Source of the DNA: Dyadobacter diqingensis
GTDB lineage: Bacteria; Bacteroidota; Bacteroidia; Cytophagales; Spirosomataceae
Reading direction: 5' to 3'
Assembly (NCBI RefSeq): GCF_024220585.1
Contig: NZ_JAMXKF010000001.1
Coordinates: forward strand, 744,001 to 808,000
Length of the DNA stretch: 64,000 nt
Positions 1 to 8,632 of this stretch are shown here, piece by piece; within the stretch, counting starts at the first letter, position 1; each line of letters starts with the position of its first letter. The position numbers and the translations under genes were made by a program. Under the pieces are notes generated by a model. The model was not told the DNA's origin. It made no database searches and was given only the letters and a program-made list of their open reading frames with translations.

Positions 1-1934
1 GTTTCATCACAGGACAGCTTCTCGGATGGAGCAAGATCGATAGTTTGTTTTTGGGAGGGATTATCGCCATTTCCTCGACCACGATTATCTTCCGGGCCTT
101 TGAAGAACTCGGGCTCAAAACACAGCAATTTACCAGCGTCGTTTTTGGCATACTTGTGATTGAAGATCTGACCGCCGTTTTGTTGATGGTGTTGCTCTCT
201 ACCTTGTCCATCAGCCAGCAGTTTGCAGGAATGGAGATGTTGGAATCCATCATGAAACTTTTCTTTTTCCTGATCCTTTGGTTCCTTGGCGGGATATTTA
301 TCTTCCCTACCCTGCTCCGTCGTTTCCGAAATCTGATGAATGACGAAAGTGTTTTGATCACCTCCATAGCACTTTGTTTCGGAATGGTGCTCTTGGTTAC
401 CAAAGCGGGATTTTCTGCGGCGTTAGGCGCATTTATCATGGGATCTATCCTGGCAGAAACAACCCACGCCGAAAAAATTGAGCATTTGTTAAAACCGGTC
501 AAAAATCTGTTCGGCGCCATTTTCTTTATATCAGTCGGGATGTTGATCAATCCAAAACTGCTCGTCGAGTATGCCATTCCCACGGCAATTCTGGTTTTCG
601 TAGTTATTCTGGGCAAGACGCTTTACGTTACAATCGGTGCGGTTATTTCCGGACAACCCTTGAAAAAATCTATTCAGGCCGGGATGAGTTTATCACAAAT
701 CGGTGAATTTTCCTTCATTATCGCCAACCTCGGCTTATCGTTGAAAGTGACCAGTGATTTCCTGTATCCTATTGCCGTCGGAGTTTCTGTGATTACCACT
801 TTTACGACGCCATACATGATGAAGGCATCTGAGCCGTTTTATGAGTGGTTTGATAAGCACTTACCCGAGTCATGGAGGGCCAGACTGAATCGTTACAGTA
901 CCAGCACCGCAACCATCGCAAAAACGACACACTGGAATTCGCTTCTCAAAACATACGCGCAAACGGTTGTGCTTAACTCGGTGGTGATTATCGGTATTGT
1001 ACTCATTATGTCGCGGCAAATTGCTCCACAGCTTTATCAGAGAGTACCTGAATCTTATGTGACACAGTCGGCCATATTTGCGTTGACCTTTCTGTTTATT
1101 TCACCTTTTTTCTGGGCTTTGATTTTCAAAAAATCAAACAAGAAAGCGTACACCGCTTTGTGGTTAAGCAGAAAGTATAGCAGAGGGCCATTGCTGTTTC
1201 TGGAACTGGCGCGGGTATTTATCGGGATCATCCTGATGGCAGTGCTTCTTGATTCTTTCTTCGACACCCCGACTGCCCTCGCCGTTGCCGGTGGTATTAT
1301 GATTTTGGCTATCGCGATTTTCTATCAGATGTTACAAAAATCATACAGTAAGATCGAAACACGTTTCCTGCAAAACCTGAATGCGAGACAACTGGAAGGG
1401 AGCGGAAAATCAAAGAAAATATTGCTGCCCTGGGATGCGCATTTTGCATTTTTGGAGGTAAGCCCCGACTCTACGCTGATTGGTAAAAGCTTGCAGGAAC
1501 TGGGGATCAGGGAAAGTTTTGGAATCAATGTTGTGCTTATTGAACGTGGCACAAAGACCATACAGCTGCCGCGGCCTACCGAAGTTCTGTATCCATACGA
1601 CCGCATCGAAGTAATTGGTACGGATGATCAACTGGACAGTTTCCGCGGCCACGTAGAAATCAGCCGAAACGGTGAGGCCTACCTGGCGCAGGAAGACAAA
1701 ATTACACTGCAAAGAATTGAGGTAAAAAGTGAATACAACATCATCGGAAAAACGATCAGAAACAGCCAGATCAGAGAATCCACACATGGTATGGTCGTAG
1801 GACTTGAACGTAACGGAGAACGCATCCTGAACCCGGATTCGTCGATGGTCATTGAGCCGGAAGACGTGTTATGGGTTGCCGGCGAAAAAGATCTGATCAA
1901 GGATTATATTCAACGGAAGGACAGTATTTGGTAG
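1..1934 (+). CDS. CPA2-family cation:proton antiporter with two C-terminal RCK_C domains (5' end outside window)
   Basis: An integral inner-membrane monovalent cation/H+ exchanger of the KefB/CPA2 type. The frame is open from base 3, so the true start and the first transmembrane helices lie upstream; about 643 residues are visible. The exchanger core shows the ion-path segment FGILVIEDLTAVLLM, followed by alternating hydrophobic helices. The last 170 or so residues hold two TrkA-C (RCK_C) regulatory modules, each ending in the typical 'D(R/V)(I/L)xVxG' strand (PYDRIEVIGT and EPEDVLWVAGE). Family knowledge: RCK_C modules bind ligands and gate K+/Na+ export. The substrate ion cannot be told from sequence. 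It ends at a strong hairpin terminator. Confidence 0.9.
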   Translation, partial: FITGQLLGWSKIDSLFLGGIIAISSTTIIFRAFEELGLKTQQFTSVVFGILVIEDLTAVLLMVLLSTLSISQQFAGMEMLESIMKLFFFLILWFLGGIFIFPTLLRRFRNLMNDESVLITSIALCFGMVLLVTKAGFSAALGAFIMGSILAETTHAEKIEHLLKPVKNLFGAIFFISVGMLINPKLLVEYAIPTAILVFVVILGKTLYVTIGAVISGQPLKKSIQAGMSLSQIGEFSFIIANLGLSLKVTSDFLYPIAVGVSVITTFTTPYMMKASEPFYEWFDKHLPESWRARLNRYSTSTATIAKTTHWNSLLKTYAQTVVLNSVVIIGIVLIMSRQIAPQLYQRVPESYVTQSAIFALTFLFISPFFWALIFKKSNKKAYTALWLSRKYSRGPLLFLELARVFIGIILMAVLLDSFFDTPTALAVAGGIMILAIAIFYQMLQKSYSKIETRFLQNLNARQLEGSGKSKKILLPWDAHFAFLEVSPDSTLIGKSLQELGIRESFGINVVLIERGTKTIQLPRPTEVLYPYDRIEVIGTDDQLDSFRGHVEISRNGEAYLAQEDKITLQRIEVKSEYNIIGKTIRNSQIRESTHGMVVGLERNGERILNPDSSMVIEPEDVLWVAGEKDLIKDYIQRKDSIW

Positions 1935-1937
1935 ACG

Positions 1938-1962
1938 AAAGCCCCTTCGGGGGCTTTATTAT
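1938..1962. terminator. Bidirectional rho-independent terminator
   Basis: Inverted repeat AAAGCCCC-TTC-GGGGGCTTT directly after the antiporter stop codon, followed by TATTATTT. It lies between two convergent genes and touches the stop codon of the minus-strand gene, so it can serve both. Confidence 0.8.
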
Positions 1963-2954
1963 TTCATCTCGTCCAACAACCCCTGTAACCCACCCGTATG
2001 CACGGCAACAATTGTCGTGCCTTTTTGAAAATATCCATTTTTCATCAGATCATATAAGCCGAACAGCATTTTACCGGTATAAACCTGTTCCAGCTGGATT
2101 TCATGGTACTCCTTAAACCAGCGGATAAAATCCAGCAGCTCCTGTGTATGTTTTGCATACCCTTTGAAGTGATAGTTTGTAAAGAGATCGAGTTTACCGT
2201 TCGAATGTCCGGTTCCTATCAGATTCAAAATATCCTGTCGTAAAAACTCGCCCCCTTTCAGCGCAGAAAAGGCCAGCACGTTTGCACCCGAAGACAAAAT
2301 ACCGGCTGCTGTCCCCCCGGTACCGGCTGCCACGGCATAATAATCAGGCTTTTGAGTCAGTTGCTGATCTACTTCATAGGTCATTTCTTCCACGCCCTTT
2401 AACGCCCATTCGGAGGTTCCGCCTTCCGGAATCACAAACGGATTACCTAATTTGACGCTAAGCTCATCAATATAGTCCTGAGAATTTCTGAGCTTATATT
2501 CTTCTCTTGATACAAAATGAAGCGTCATTCCTTGCTGCTCGCAAAATTTGAGCGTAGATGACTTCAATTCTCCCGGATCCTCGCCCCTGACAATGCCAAT
2601 GGTTTTGAGGTTTAGATACGCACCGGCAGCTGCCGTGGCATACAAATGATTGGAAAAGGCACCTCCAAAAGTCAAAATCGTTGTTGCTCCCTGTTGTTTC
2701 GCTTCCAGTAAATTATATTTCAGCTTACGCCATTTATTCCCTGAAACAGTCGGATGGATCAGATCATCTCGTTTTATAAAAAGTGTTACACCAGCTCCCA
2801 TCGTTACAGGATCTGATATTTCCTGAAGAGGTGTTGGCAATGAAGGAACCGGTAAGTCCACGAATTTTGGTAGTTTTGTGCTTTTAAAATTTAATTCAAA
2901 ATATGTGATTCCCGGTGCGCTAAAATCAAACGAACCGTGCCTCACATCAGCCAT
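1959..2954 (-). CDS. D-cysteine desulfhydrase / ACC deaminase-like PLP enzyme
   Basis: A cytosolic fold-type II pyridoxal-phosphate enzyme of the 1-aminocyclopropane-1-carboxylate deaminase/D-cysteine desulfhydrase family. The PLP lysine lies in SGNKWRKL (K74), preceded by the substrate segment IKRDDLIHP and followed by GGAFSNHLYATA, and the phosphate loop GTGGTAAGIL is present. Family members deaminate ACC or release sulfide and ammonia from D-cysteine, and the sequence alone does not separate these. Most homologues begin close to residue 33 (VDLPVPSLPTPLQEI), so the first 32 residues may not be translated; a GTG at residue 32 is an alternative start. The divergent pseudouridine synthase starts only 14 bases away. 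Confidence 0.82.
   Translation of the reverse strand: MADVRHGSFDFSAPGITYFELNFKSTKLPKFVDLPVPSLPTPLQEISDPVTMGAGVTLFIKRDDLIHPTVSGNKWRKLKYNLLEAKQQGATTILTFGGAFSNHLYATAAAGAYLNLKTIGIVRGEDPGELKSSTLKFCEQQGMTLHFVSREEYKLRNSQDYIDELSVKLGNPFVIPEGGTSEWALKGVEEMTYEVDQQLTQKPDYYAVAAGTGGTAAGILSSGANVLAFSALKGGEFLRQDILNLIGTGHSNGKLDLFTNYHFKGYAKHTQELLDFIRWFKEYHEIQLEQVYTGKMLFGLYDLMKNGYFQKGTTIVAVHTGGLQGLLDEMK
2871..2878 (+). promoter_or_regulatory. Candidate -7 promoter element for the pseudouridine synthase gene
   Basis: TAGTTTTG matches the Bacteroidota -7 consensus TAnnTTTG. A good TTTG -33 box at the usual distance is not seen. It would put transcription start about 85 bases before the ATG at 2969, inside the extended N-terminal part of the divergent gene, which supports a shorter start for that gene. 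Confidence 0.4.
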
Positions 2955-2968
2955 ATTACACCATCAAG

Positions 2969-4006
2969 ATGTCATTAGACCTAATCGATAACAGTGCCGA
3001 CGAAGAAGACGATTTATTTGAACATTACCGGATCGTAGCCGACAAGGGTCAAACATTGATGCGTCTGGATAAATTTTTAAATATCCACGTCCCAAATGCC
3101 TCCCGCACAAAAATACAAAATGGTATCGAAGCAGAAGCCGTAAAGGTAAATGGCTTATCTGTAAAATCAAGTTACAAGGTAAAGCCGCTGGACGTAATCA
3201 CTCTTTCCCTGCCTGAACCGCCGAGAGATACCGAAATCATCCCCGAAAACATTCCGCTTGATATCATTTATGAAGACGATGTTTTACTGCTGGTGAATAA
3301 ACCGACCGGTATGGTGGTGCATCCGGCTTTTGGAAACTGGACCGGGACGCTGATTAATGCACTGGTCTATCATTTTCAAAATCTGCCAACCGGACGAAAT
3401 GGCGAAGGACGACCCGGGCTGGTTCACCGGATTGACAAGGATACTTCCGGCTTACTGGTTATCGCAAAAACCGAGTTTGCAATGACCTTCCTGGCAAGAC
3501 AATTCTCTGACCATACCATTGAAAGGACTTACAATGCCTTGATTTGGGGCGAGCCCAAAGAAAATAAAGCGACAATCACCGGGCATATCGGCCGCAGCGC
3601 AAAAGACAGACGTGTGATGGATATTTTCGAAGATGGTTCGCAGGGAAAACATGCCGTTACCCACTACGAAGTGATCAAACCACTGCGTTATGTCTCGCTA
3701 ATCAAATGTAATCTCGAAACCGGAAGAACGCATCAGATCCGCGCGCACATGCAGCATATCGGCCATTCGATCTTTAATGATACGGTTTATGGAGGTGATA
3801 AAATATTAAGAGGCGGAACAACAGGCAGTTTCAAGGTTTTTGTAGAAAATAATTTTAAATTACTGCCCGGACAAGCTCTTCATGCAAAATCCCTTGGCTT
3901 TGTTCATCCGACAACCAGGGAATGGATGCAATTTGACACTGAACTCCCTGAAAACTTTCAGGCTATTGTAGACAAATGGGAGAATTATGTCCAAACCCAC
4001 CAGTAG
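2969..4006 (+). CDS. RluA-family 23S rRNA pseudouridine synthase (RluD-like)
   Basis: A cytosolic RNA-modifying enzyme that isomerises uridine to pseudouridine. Domain order: an acidic N-terminal stretch, an S4 RNA-binding domain (about residues 30-80, RLDKFL...NGIEAEAVKVNG), then the RluA catalytic domain. The catalytic aspartate lies in HRIDKDTSG (D156), and the conserved GRTHQIRAHM and LHAKSLGFVHP motifs follow. The S4 domain and the overall length of 345 residues fit RluD (23S positions 1911/1915/1917) better than the S4-less RluA or RluC forms, but specificity is inferred. Confidence 0.9.
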   Translation: MSLDLIDNSADEEDDLFEHYRIVADKGQTLMRLDKFLNIHVPNASRTKIQNGIEAEAVKVNGLSVKSSYKVKPLDVITLSLPEPPRDTEIIPENIPLDIIYEDDVLLLVNKPTGMVVHPAFGNWTGTLINALVYHFQNLPTGRNGEGRPGLVHRIDKDTSGLLVIAKTEFAMTFLARQFSDHTIERTYNALIWGEPKENKATITGHIGRSAKDRRVMDIFEDGSQGKHAVTHYEVIKPLRYVSLIKCNLETGRTHQIRAHMQHIGHSIFNDTVYGGDKILRGGTTGSFKVFVENNFKLLPGQALHAKSLGFVHPTTREWMQFDTELPENFQAIVDKWENYVQTHQ

Positions 4007-4056
4007 TATTCAGTAGATATCAGTTATTCAAACGTTTTAATTAGAAAATCCAACTT

Positions 4057-4500
4057 ATGAATATTTCCACCCGCCAAGGTACCCTTGAAGATATCCCCGC
4101 CGTTTTTGAATTAGTAAAGGAACTAGCCATTTTCGAAAGAGCACTTGACCAGGTTACCAACAATGTAGATAAAATGTCGCGCGATTTTAAAGAAAATCTG
4201 TTCGAATTCTTTGTTGCAGAAGTGGATTCCAAAATCATTGGTTTGTCTTTATACTACTTCCGGTACTCAACCTGGAAAGGTAAGAGATTGTACATGGAGG
4301 ATATCATCGTGACCGAGGATATGCGTGGAAACGGGATAGGTAAGGTACTTTTTGATGCGACCGTTGCAGCCGCTAAGAAAACGGGCTCTACCGGTATGAT
4401 GTGGCAGGTTTTAGACTGGAATACTTCCGCTGTTGGATTTTATCGCAAATACGGTACCAACTTTGACGACGAATGGATCAATTGCAACCTGGATTTTTAA
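4057..4500 (+). CDS. GNAT-family N-acetyltransferase (diamine/thialysine type)
   Basis: A 147-residue cytosolic acetyl-CoA-dependent N-acetyltransferase. The acetyl-CoA pyrophosphate-binding motif A is clear: EDIIVTEDMRGNGIGKVLF, with the R/Q-x-x-G-x-G pattern RGNGIG. The C-terminal WNTSAVGFYRKYG is the usual motif B. Its similarity in layout to spermidine/thialysine acetyltransferases (TLEDIPAVFELVKELAIFE start, FYYFRYSTWKGKRLYMED core) suggests a small amine or amino-acid side chain as substrate; this is an inference. It is monocistronic and convergent with trmD. Confidence 0.88.
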   Translation: MNISTRQGTLEDIPAVFELVKELAIFERALDQVTNNVDKMSRDFKENLFEFFVAEVDSKIIGLSLYYFRYSTWKGKRLYMEDIIVTEDMRGNGIGKVLFDATVAAAKKTGSTGMMWQVLDWNTSAVGFYRKYGTNFDDEWINCNLDF

Positions 4501-4521
4501 GCCCGGTTGCGCTTTAACATC

Positions 4522-4565
4522 AAGACTCAAACCGGATTTACTTCAATAAATCCGGTCTTCTTTCT
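4522..4565. terminator. Shared hairpin terminator between GNAT gene and trmD
   Basis: A perfect 10-bp stem ACCGGATTTA / TAAATCCGGT with a six-base loop, flanked by outer AAGAC/GTCTT. It overlaps the last codons of trmD (stop at 4538-4540) and is followed on the plus strand by CTTCTTTCTC. Convergent genes make a two-way role likely. Confidence 0.6.
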
Positions 4566-5212
4566 CTTGTACGCTTGATGGACTGTTCGTAACGCCATTC
4601 TTCAATTTTGGCTTCATGACCCGATATTAATATCTCAGGCACTGCGTTTCCTTCAAAATCAAATGGACGCGAGTATACCGGCGGTGCTAACAAATTATCC
4701 TGAAAAGAATCTGTCAAGGCCGAAGTTTCATCGTTCAGTACACCAGGAACCAAACGGATAATAGCGTCTGCCAGAACCGCGGCCGCTAGTTCTCCACCCG
4801 ATAAAACATAGTCCCCGATACTTATTTCTTTGGTAATAAAAAGGTCGCGGACCCGCTGATCAACACCTTTGTAATGTCCGCATAACATGATCAGATTTCC
4901 TTTTAAAGAAAGCTGATTAACCATCTTCTGCTCCATCAGTTCCCCATCCGGTGTAAGGTAAATAATCTCATCGTAAGCCCGTTCTGCCTGCAAAGCCCGG
5001 ATACAGCCGGCTATCGGTTCGATCTGAAGCACCATTCCTGCACCACCGCCAAAAGCATAATCATCGATAGAACGATGCTTGTTGACAGAGTAATCGCGCA
5101 AGTCATGCACCACCACTTCTACGTGATTTCCATCCTGCGCCCGCTTTAAGATTGAATGGGCAAAAAAGCTATCCAGAAGGTTGGGAACACAGGAAATAAT
5201 ATCAATCCGCAT
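4538..5212 (-). CDS. trmD: tRNA (guanine(37)-N1)-methyltransferase
   Basis: Methylates G37 next to the anticodon from S-adenosylmethionine and so prevents +1 frameshifting. The start chosen is [10 protein letters not shown] at 5212, because TrmD proteins begin with this strand; an in-frame ATG further upstream would add 12 unlikely residues. The SPOUT knot is visible as [12 protein letters not shown] and then [30 protein letters not shown], and the tail PPVYSRP follows. The start overlaps the end of rimM by 11 bases, showing translational coupling in the rpsP-rimM-trmD operon, a widely conserved arrangement. Confidence 0.96.
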   Translation of the reverse strand: MRIDIISCVPNLLDSFFAHSILKRAQDGNHVEVVVHDLRDYSVNKHRSIDDYAFGGGAGMVLQIEPIAGCIRALQAERAYDEIIYLTPDGELMEQKMVNQLSLKGNLIMLCGHYKGVDQRVRDLFITKEISIGDYVLSGGELAAAVLADAIIRLVPGVLNDETSALTDSFQDNLLAPPVYSRPFDFEGNAVPEILISGHEAKIEEWRYEQSIKRTRERRPDLLK

Positions 5213-5768
5213 CGTCAGGAACATTATCGCTGTCAGAACCATTTTCAAGGTAAACCTCCAAAAGCCCTTCCGGCAAATTCACCAGTAATTTTTTATTTTC
5301 TTTGTCCGCTTTTAGAACAATATCTTCGGCAGTAGGAATCAGCACCTCAACACCCTGATAATCCATCGCGATCAGATCCTGACCATTCAGAGAATACACT
5401 TCACGGACGATGCCAAGTTCACCTTTACTTTCATCAATCACGGTGTAACCCTTGATCTCATGATAATAAAACTCTTCGTCTTCAAGCTCAGCAAGAGAGT
5501 CCAGCGGCAAATAAAGCGACGTTCCCACCAGGGCCTGCGCCTTCTCGATGGTATCCACTTCTTCAAACCTGACAATAGCCTTGCTCTGTTTCTGCAAATT
5601 GAAACGCTCTACAAAATAAGGAACCAGATCACCCTTTAATTCGAAATAAACAGAATCAAGATCCTCATAATCTTCCGGATAATCGACGTCCAGAAAGATA
5701 ACGACATCACCCGACGTACCGTGCGTACGAACGATATAGCCCAATAAATAACAGCTATCCTGTGTCAA
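5202..5768 (-). CDS. rimM: 16S rRNA processing protein RimM
   Basis: A ribosome maturation factor that binds the 30S head near S19 and helps 16S rRNA processing. The N-terminal barrel starts [26 protein letters not shown], and the second domain, the PRC barrel, begins near [17 protein letters not shown] and continues as a strand-rich segment. There is no ATG near the beginning; alignment with the family places the start at a TTG (5768), a weaker codon that may set lower RimM output than S16. It ends with an acidic tail and overlaps trmD. Confidence 0.94.
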   Translation of the reverse strand: MTQDSCYLLGYIVRTHGTSGDVVIFLDVDYPEDYEDLDSVYFELKGDLVPYFVERFNLQKQSKAIVRFEEVDTIEKAQALVGTSLYLPLDSLAELEDEEFYYHEIKGYTVIDESKGELGIVREVYSLNGQDLIAMDYQGVEVLIPTAEDIVLKADKENKKLLVNLPEGLLEVYLENGSDSDNVPDDAD

Positions 5769-5864
5769 AGTATTTTTAATTAAATATGAATGCTAAACCT
5801 TTAAAACAAATATGAGTCTGTACGGAACACCGACAGACCCATAAATAAAGCATTAACTACTAAA

Positions 5865-6419
5865 TTATTCAGCAGCTGGCGCGTCAGTAGTATCTTCTGC
5901 CACAGCTTCGTCAGCAACAGCTTCTTCTGAAACTTCCTCAGCAGCAACTTCTTCTGCAACAGGAGTGTTCTTTTTAGCAATTGCCTCAGCACGTGACTGA
6001 TTTACTTTACGTTCAGCGTCAAGTTTCGCTTGTTTTTCGCTATCTTTCTTAGCTGACAATGAATCAGCAGCAGAAACATTACGATCAGTTTTAGATGCTT
6101 TCCACTCTTCGAAACGCGCGTCAGCAACGTCCTGTCCGATTGCACCCTTAATTACACCAACTTGTAAGTGCTTGCGAAGCATAACACCTTCGTGGTGCAG
6201 GATTGAACGAGCTGTATCCGTTGGCTGAGCACCTTTAAGCAACCAGTCAACAGCCTTAGCTGTATCTAAAACTACTGATGAAGGATTAGTACCTGGGTTG
6301 TAGCTACCAATCTTTTCGATGAAGCGACCATCACGTGGTGCTCTGGCATCTGCGATTACGATATCATAAATCGCTTTTTGTTTGCGTCCACGACGCGCTA
6401 ATCTAATTTTAACTGCCAT
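5865..6419 (-). CDS. rpsP: 30S ribosomal protein bS16 with long acidic C-terminal extension
   Basis: The first 85 residues are a canonical S16: [20 protein letters not shown], then [14 protein letters not shown] and [19 protein letters not shown]. The remaining 100 residues are a low-complexity lysine- then Ala/Glu-rich extension ending [10 protein letters not shown]16 in most bacteria is 80-90 residues; such extensions are usual in Bacteroidota, so this is a lineage trait rather than an error. First gene of the rpsP-rimM-trmD operon, with its own promoter and a small leader hairpin. Confidence 0.97.
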   Translation of the reverse strand: MAVKIRLARRGRKQKAIYDIVIADARAPRDGRFIEKIGSYNPGTNPSSVVLDTAKAVDWLLKGAQPTDTARSILHHEGVMLRKHLQVGVIKGAIGQDVADARFEEWKASKTDRNVSAADSLSAKKDSEKQAKLDAERKVNQSRAEAIAKKNTPVAEEVAAEEVSEEAVADEAVAEDTTDAPAAE

Positions 6420-6437
6420 TGTTGTATTTGTTATGAG

Positions 6438-6475
6438 AGGGAACTCGTCCCTTAATTAAACAGGGTGCAAATTTA
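6438..6475 (-). promoter_or_regulatory. rpsP operon promoter and leader hairpin
   Basis: On the minus strand TAAATTTG (6468-6475) matches the Bacteroidota -7 box TAnnTTTG and is followed by C, as in many strong housekeeping promoters. Transcription should start near 6461, giving a leader of about 40 nt with a small stem AGGGA/TCCCT (6438-6452). The -33 region (TTG 16 bases away) is imperfect. Confidence 0.6.
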
Positions 6476-6510
6476 CATAAAATTATTGGTTCAATAATCA
6501 TATGTCATAA

Positions 6511-6544
6511 AAAAAGGGAAGTGACTGATCACTTCCCTTTTTTT
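6511..6544 (-). terminator. Terminator of the OmpA-family gene
   Basis: A 14-bp arm AAAAAGGGAAGTGA, loop CTGA, and the complementary arm, flanked by A and T runs on both sides. It sits 18 bases after the stop codon of the minus-strand OmpA gene. It is also perfectly usable in the plus direction. Confidence 0.85.
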
Positions 6545-6561
6545 GAATGAAACGCTTTTCC

Positions 6562-8085
6562 TTATTTCTGGAAACCAGCAGGATAAGTTGAGCGGATTGT
6601 ATTGTTTGGCAAAATCTTGATCTCAACACGACGGTTGGACTGAAGACCTTCAACTGTTGTGTTTTCAGCAATTGGACGGTACTCACCGAAGTATTCGATA
6701 AGGATTCTGCTTGTATCTTTAAGACCCTGACGAACTAGGAAACGTTTCGCAGCATCCACACGACGACGTGCAAGAGACATGTTATAAGAATCAGAAGCAC
6801 GCGCATCAGTATGTCCTACAAGAACGATACGGCAGTTGGTACGCAGGTTCAACAATTCGATTACTTTGCTAAGTGTTTCTTTTGAAGCATCACGGATGAT
6901 CGCTTTGTCAGTATCAAATTCGATGTTGCTGAATAAAGCTTCGCATTCGTCTTTTGGCAGGTTATTTTTGATAGCGTCTCTCATGATTTTATCAAGATCC
7001 ATTGCAACACCACCACCTGAAACTACGCTACCAGCAGGAGTATTTGGTTCTTTGTCAAAAAGGTCAGCAACACCGTCGCCATCTGTATCTGTGTAAAGAC
7101 GTGGGTCAACTGGCTTCGGCATGTTTGCTTTTGCAACTGAATCAGCATCGTTCATAGTCGGGTTGTAAGGCACAGGAATCAAAGCCTGTGGATTTGCCCA
7201 ACGTAGGTGATAGCGTCCGCTTCCTGCATCGTATTTGCCTTTTTTCGCCATTACTGCGTTCTTACCCAGTTTGTAAGTTAGAGCAACTGACAAAAGTCCC
7301 CATCTGTCATTTTTTGAATCACCTTTTTCAAATGTCCAAAGACCTAACTGAGTCTGGTAATCTGTTCTGTCACCCACTGTTAAATCAAGTTTTTCAGTGT
7401 TAACATAAGTGTAAGTGTAATCCAATCCAAGATCAAAACGTGGAGATAGTTCATAATGAACTGACAAACCAGCTGGCATTACCCATTCACGGGTATAAGT
7501 CGATCCGTTACGATCCCAGCTACCTGCTGTTCTCGAGCTACCCGCAGTGTTAGAAGAAACAAGGAATACTTCACCAGTTCCGGTGTTTGTAGCAGTAAGG
7601 TCTGTGTGGTAGTACATGATACCAACCCCTAAGTGTGCGTCAACTTTCCATCTGCGTAATTTTTTGTATCCGAAAAGCAAACGGTTAAGGTTCACAGTTC
7701 CGTCAAGACTTACCTGAATAAATGATGGGCTGTTGAAATAAGCATCGTAAGTATTAGTCAGACTTGGTTCTCTTGGATTAGTGATTTTTATCCCTTTTTT
7801 AGATCCCTGAAGCCATCCGTTGTATCCGGTAAGCTGTACACCAAAGATTGGAGATAATTGTTTATTGATGGAGAGTCCCCATGCACCGGTCAAATCTTCA
7901 TGATCGCCTCTCTTGAAATCGTATTCTTTCAAATCACCGAAGAATTTTGTTATGCCACCATAACCCGTGATTGACCATGTATTCATTTTATTGGGTCCAT
8001 CATACGTTCGGTTTTTTTGAGCCAAAGCATCCAGGCTCATGAGTGACAAACAAACTAAAGCAATGTAAAGATTCTTTTTCTTCAT
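6562..8085 (-). CDS. OmpA-family outer membrane protein
   Basis: A 507-residue outer-membrane protein that probably anchors the envelope to peptidoglycan. The start is the ATG at 8085 (MKKKNLYIALVCLSLMSLDALAQ, a Sec signal peptide ending at ALAQ); a GTG nine bases upstream is in frame but less likely. The middle, about residues 30-280, alternates aromatic beta-strands as in a barrel. A short Asp-rich calcium-type repeat DTDGDGVADLFD follows, then a C-terminal OmpA/MotB domain with IEFDTDKAIIRD, LVGHTDARASDSYNMSLARRRVDAA and NRRVEI, including the Asp and Arg residues that hold diaminopimelate. It lies directly downstream of rnpB on the same strand. Confidence 0.92.
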   Translation of the reverse strand: MKKKNLYIALVCLSLMSLDALAQKNRTYDGPNKMNTWSITGYGGITKFFGDLKEYDFKRGDHEDLTGAWGLSINKQLSPIFGVQLTGYNGWLQGSKKGIKITNPREPSLTNTYDAYFNSPSFIQVSLDGTVNLNRLLFGYKKLRRWKVDAHLGVGIMYYHTDLTATNTGTGEVFLVSSNTAGSSRTAGSWDRNGSTYTREWVMPAGLSVHYELSPRFDLGLDYTYTYVNTEKLDLTVGDRTDYQTQLGLWTFEKGDSKNDRWGLLSVALTYKLGKNAVMAKKGKYDAGSGRYHLRWANPQALIPVPYNPTMNDADSVAKANMPKPVDPRLYTDTDGDGVADLFDKEPNTPAGSVVSGGGVAMDLDKIMRDAIKNNLPKDECEALFSNIEFDTDKAIIRDASKETLSKVIELLNLRTNCRIVLVGHTDARASDSYNMSLARRRVDAAKRFLVRQGLKDTSRILIEYFGEYRPIAENTTVEGLQSNRRVEIKILPNNTIRSTYPAGFQK

Positions 8086-8144
8086 GGGAAACACTAGTTA
8101 TGTGATTCAATTATTCATTAATTAATTAACTTAAAAACAGAAAA

Positions 8145-8540
8145 GGATAAGCCTGTAAGCCGGATTCTGTATCCCGGTTTGCACCGGAATCCCTACCATT
8201 TATCCAGGATTTTGATCACTCAAAACCTCTAACGATCTACCCGTGTTAATGTCCGAGGACGGAGACGAGTAGCCCCACAAATTAACACCTATTTGATCTT
8301 TCAGCCCGTAAGGTTTACCCTGCCTTCAAAGTCACCCTTGAAGCGGTGGGCTCTTACTCCACCTTTTCACCCTTACCCGACACAAAAAATGTGCCAGGCG
8401 GTATATTCTCTGTGGCACTTGCTGTCAGCTGATCGTTCCCAATCACCTGCCTTCCCGTTAGGAAGTACGGCACTCTATGCTGTCCGGACTTTCCTCCCCG
8501 GCATTTCACCGCGGCGGTAGGACGGCTTATTCCTTTCACT
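8145..8540 (-). ncRNA. rnpB: RNase P RNA (M1-like, type A)
   Basis: The catalytic RNA that removes 5' leaders from pre-tRNA. On the minus strand the universally conserved P4 halves are present: GAGGAAAGTCC (8496-8486) near the 5' end and ACAGAATCCGGCTTA near the 3' end (8170-8156). The P1 helix is formed by GGAATAAGCC (8533-8524) and GGCTTATCC (8153-8145), which fixes both ends to within a few bases. A -7 promoter box at 8546-8553 predicts a start near 8539. Length is about 395 nt, normal for type A. Confidence 0.95.
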
Positions 8541-8545
8541 GACCA

Positions 8546-8553
8546 CAAAGCTA
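8546..8553 (-). promoter_or_regulatory. -7 promoter element of rnpB
   Basis: On the minus strand TAGCTTTG (consensus TAnnTTTG) ends 5-6 bases before the inferred 5' end of rnpB. No clear TTTG at -33. The base order and distance agree with the RNA structure prediction. Confidence 0.6.
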
Positions 8554-8632
8554 AGAAATACTTTCCTTTGATCAGCAGTCAATTTACCATAAAAAGTAAA
8601 AAATATGGCATTTGTTTACGCAACAAATAAAA

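Noticed and set aside
5801..5992. A 63-codon minus-strand leucine-rich frame overlapping the end of rpsP
   Set aside because: It is the shifted frame of the Ala/Glu-rich S16 tail; the long low-complexity tail produces it.
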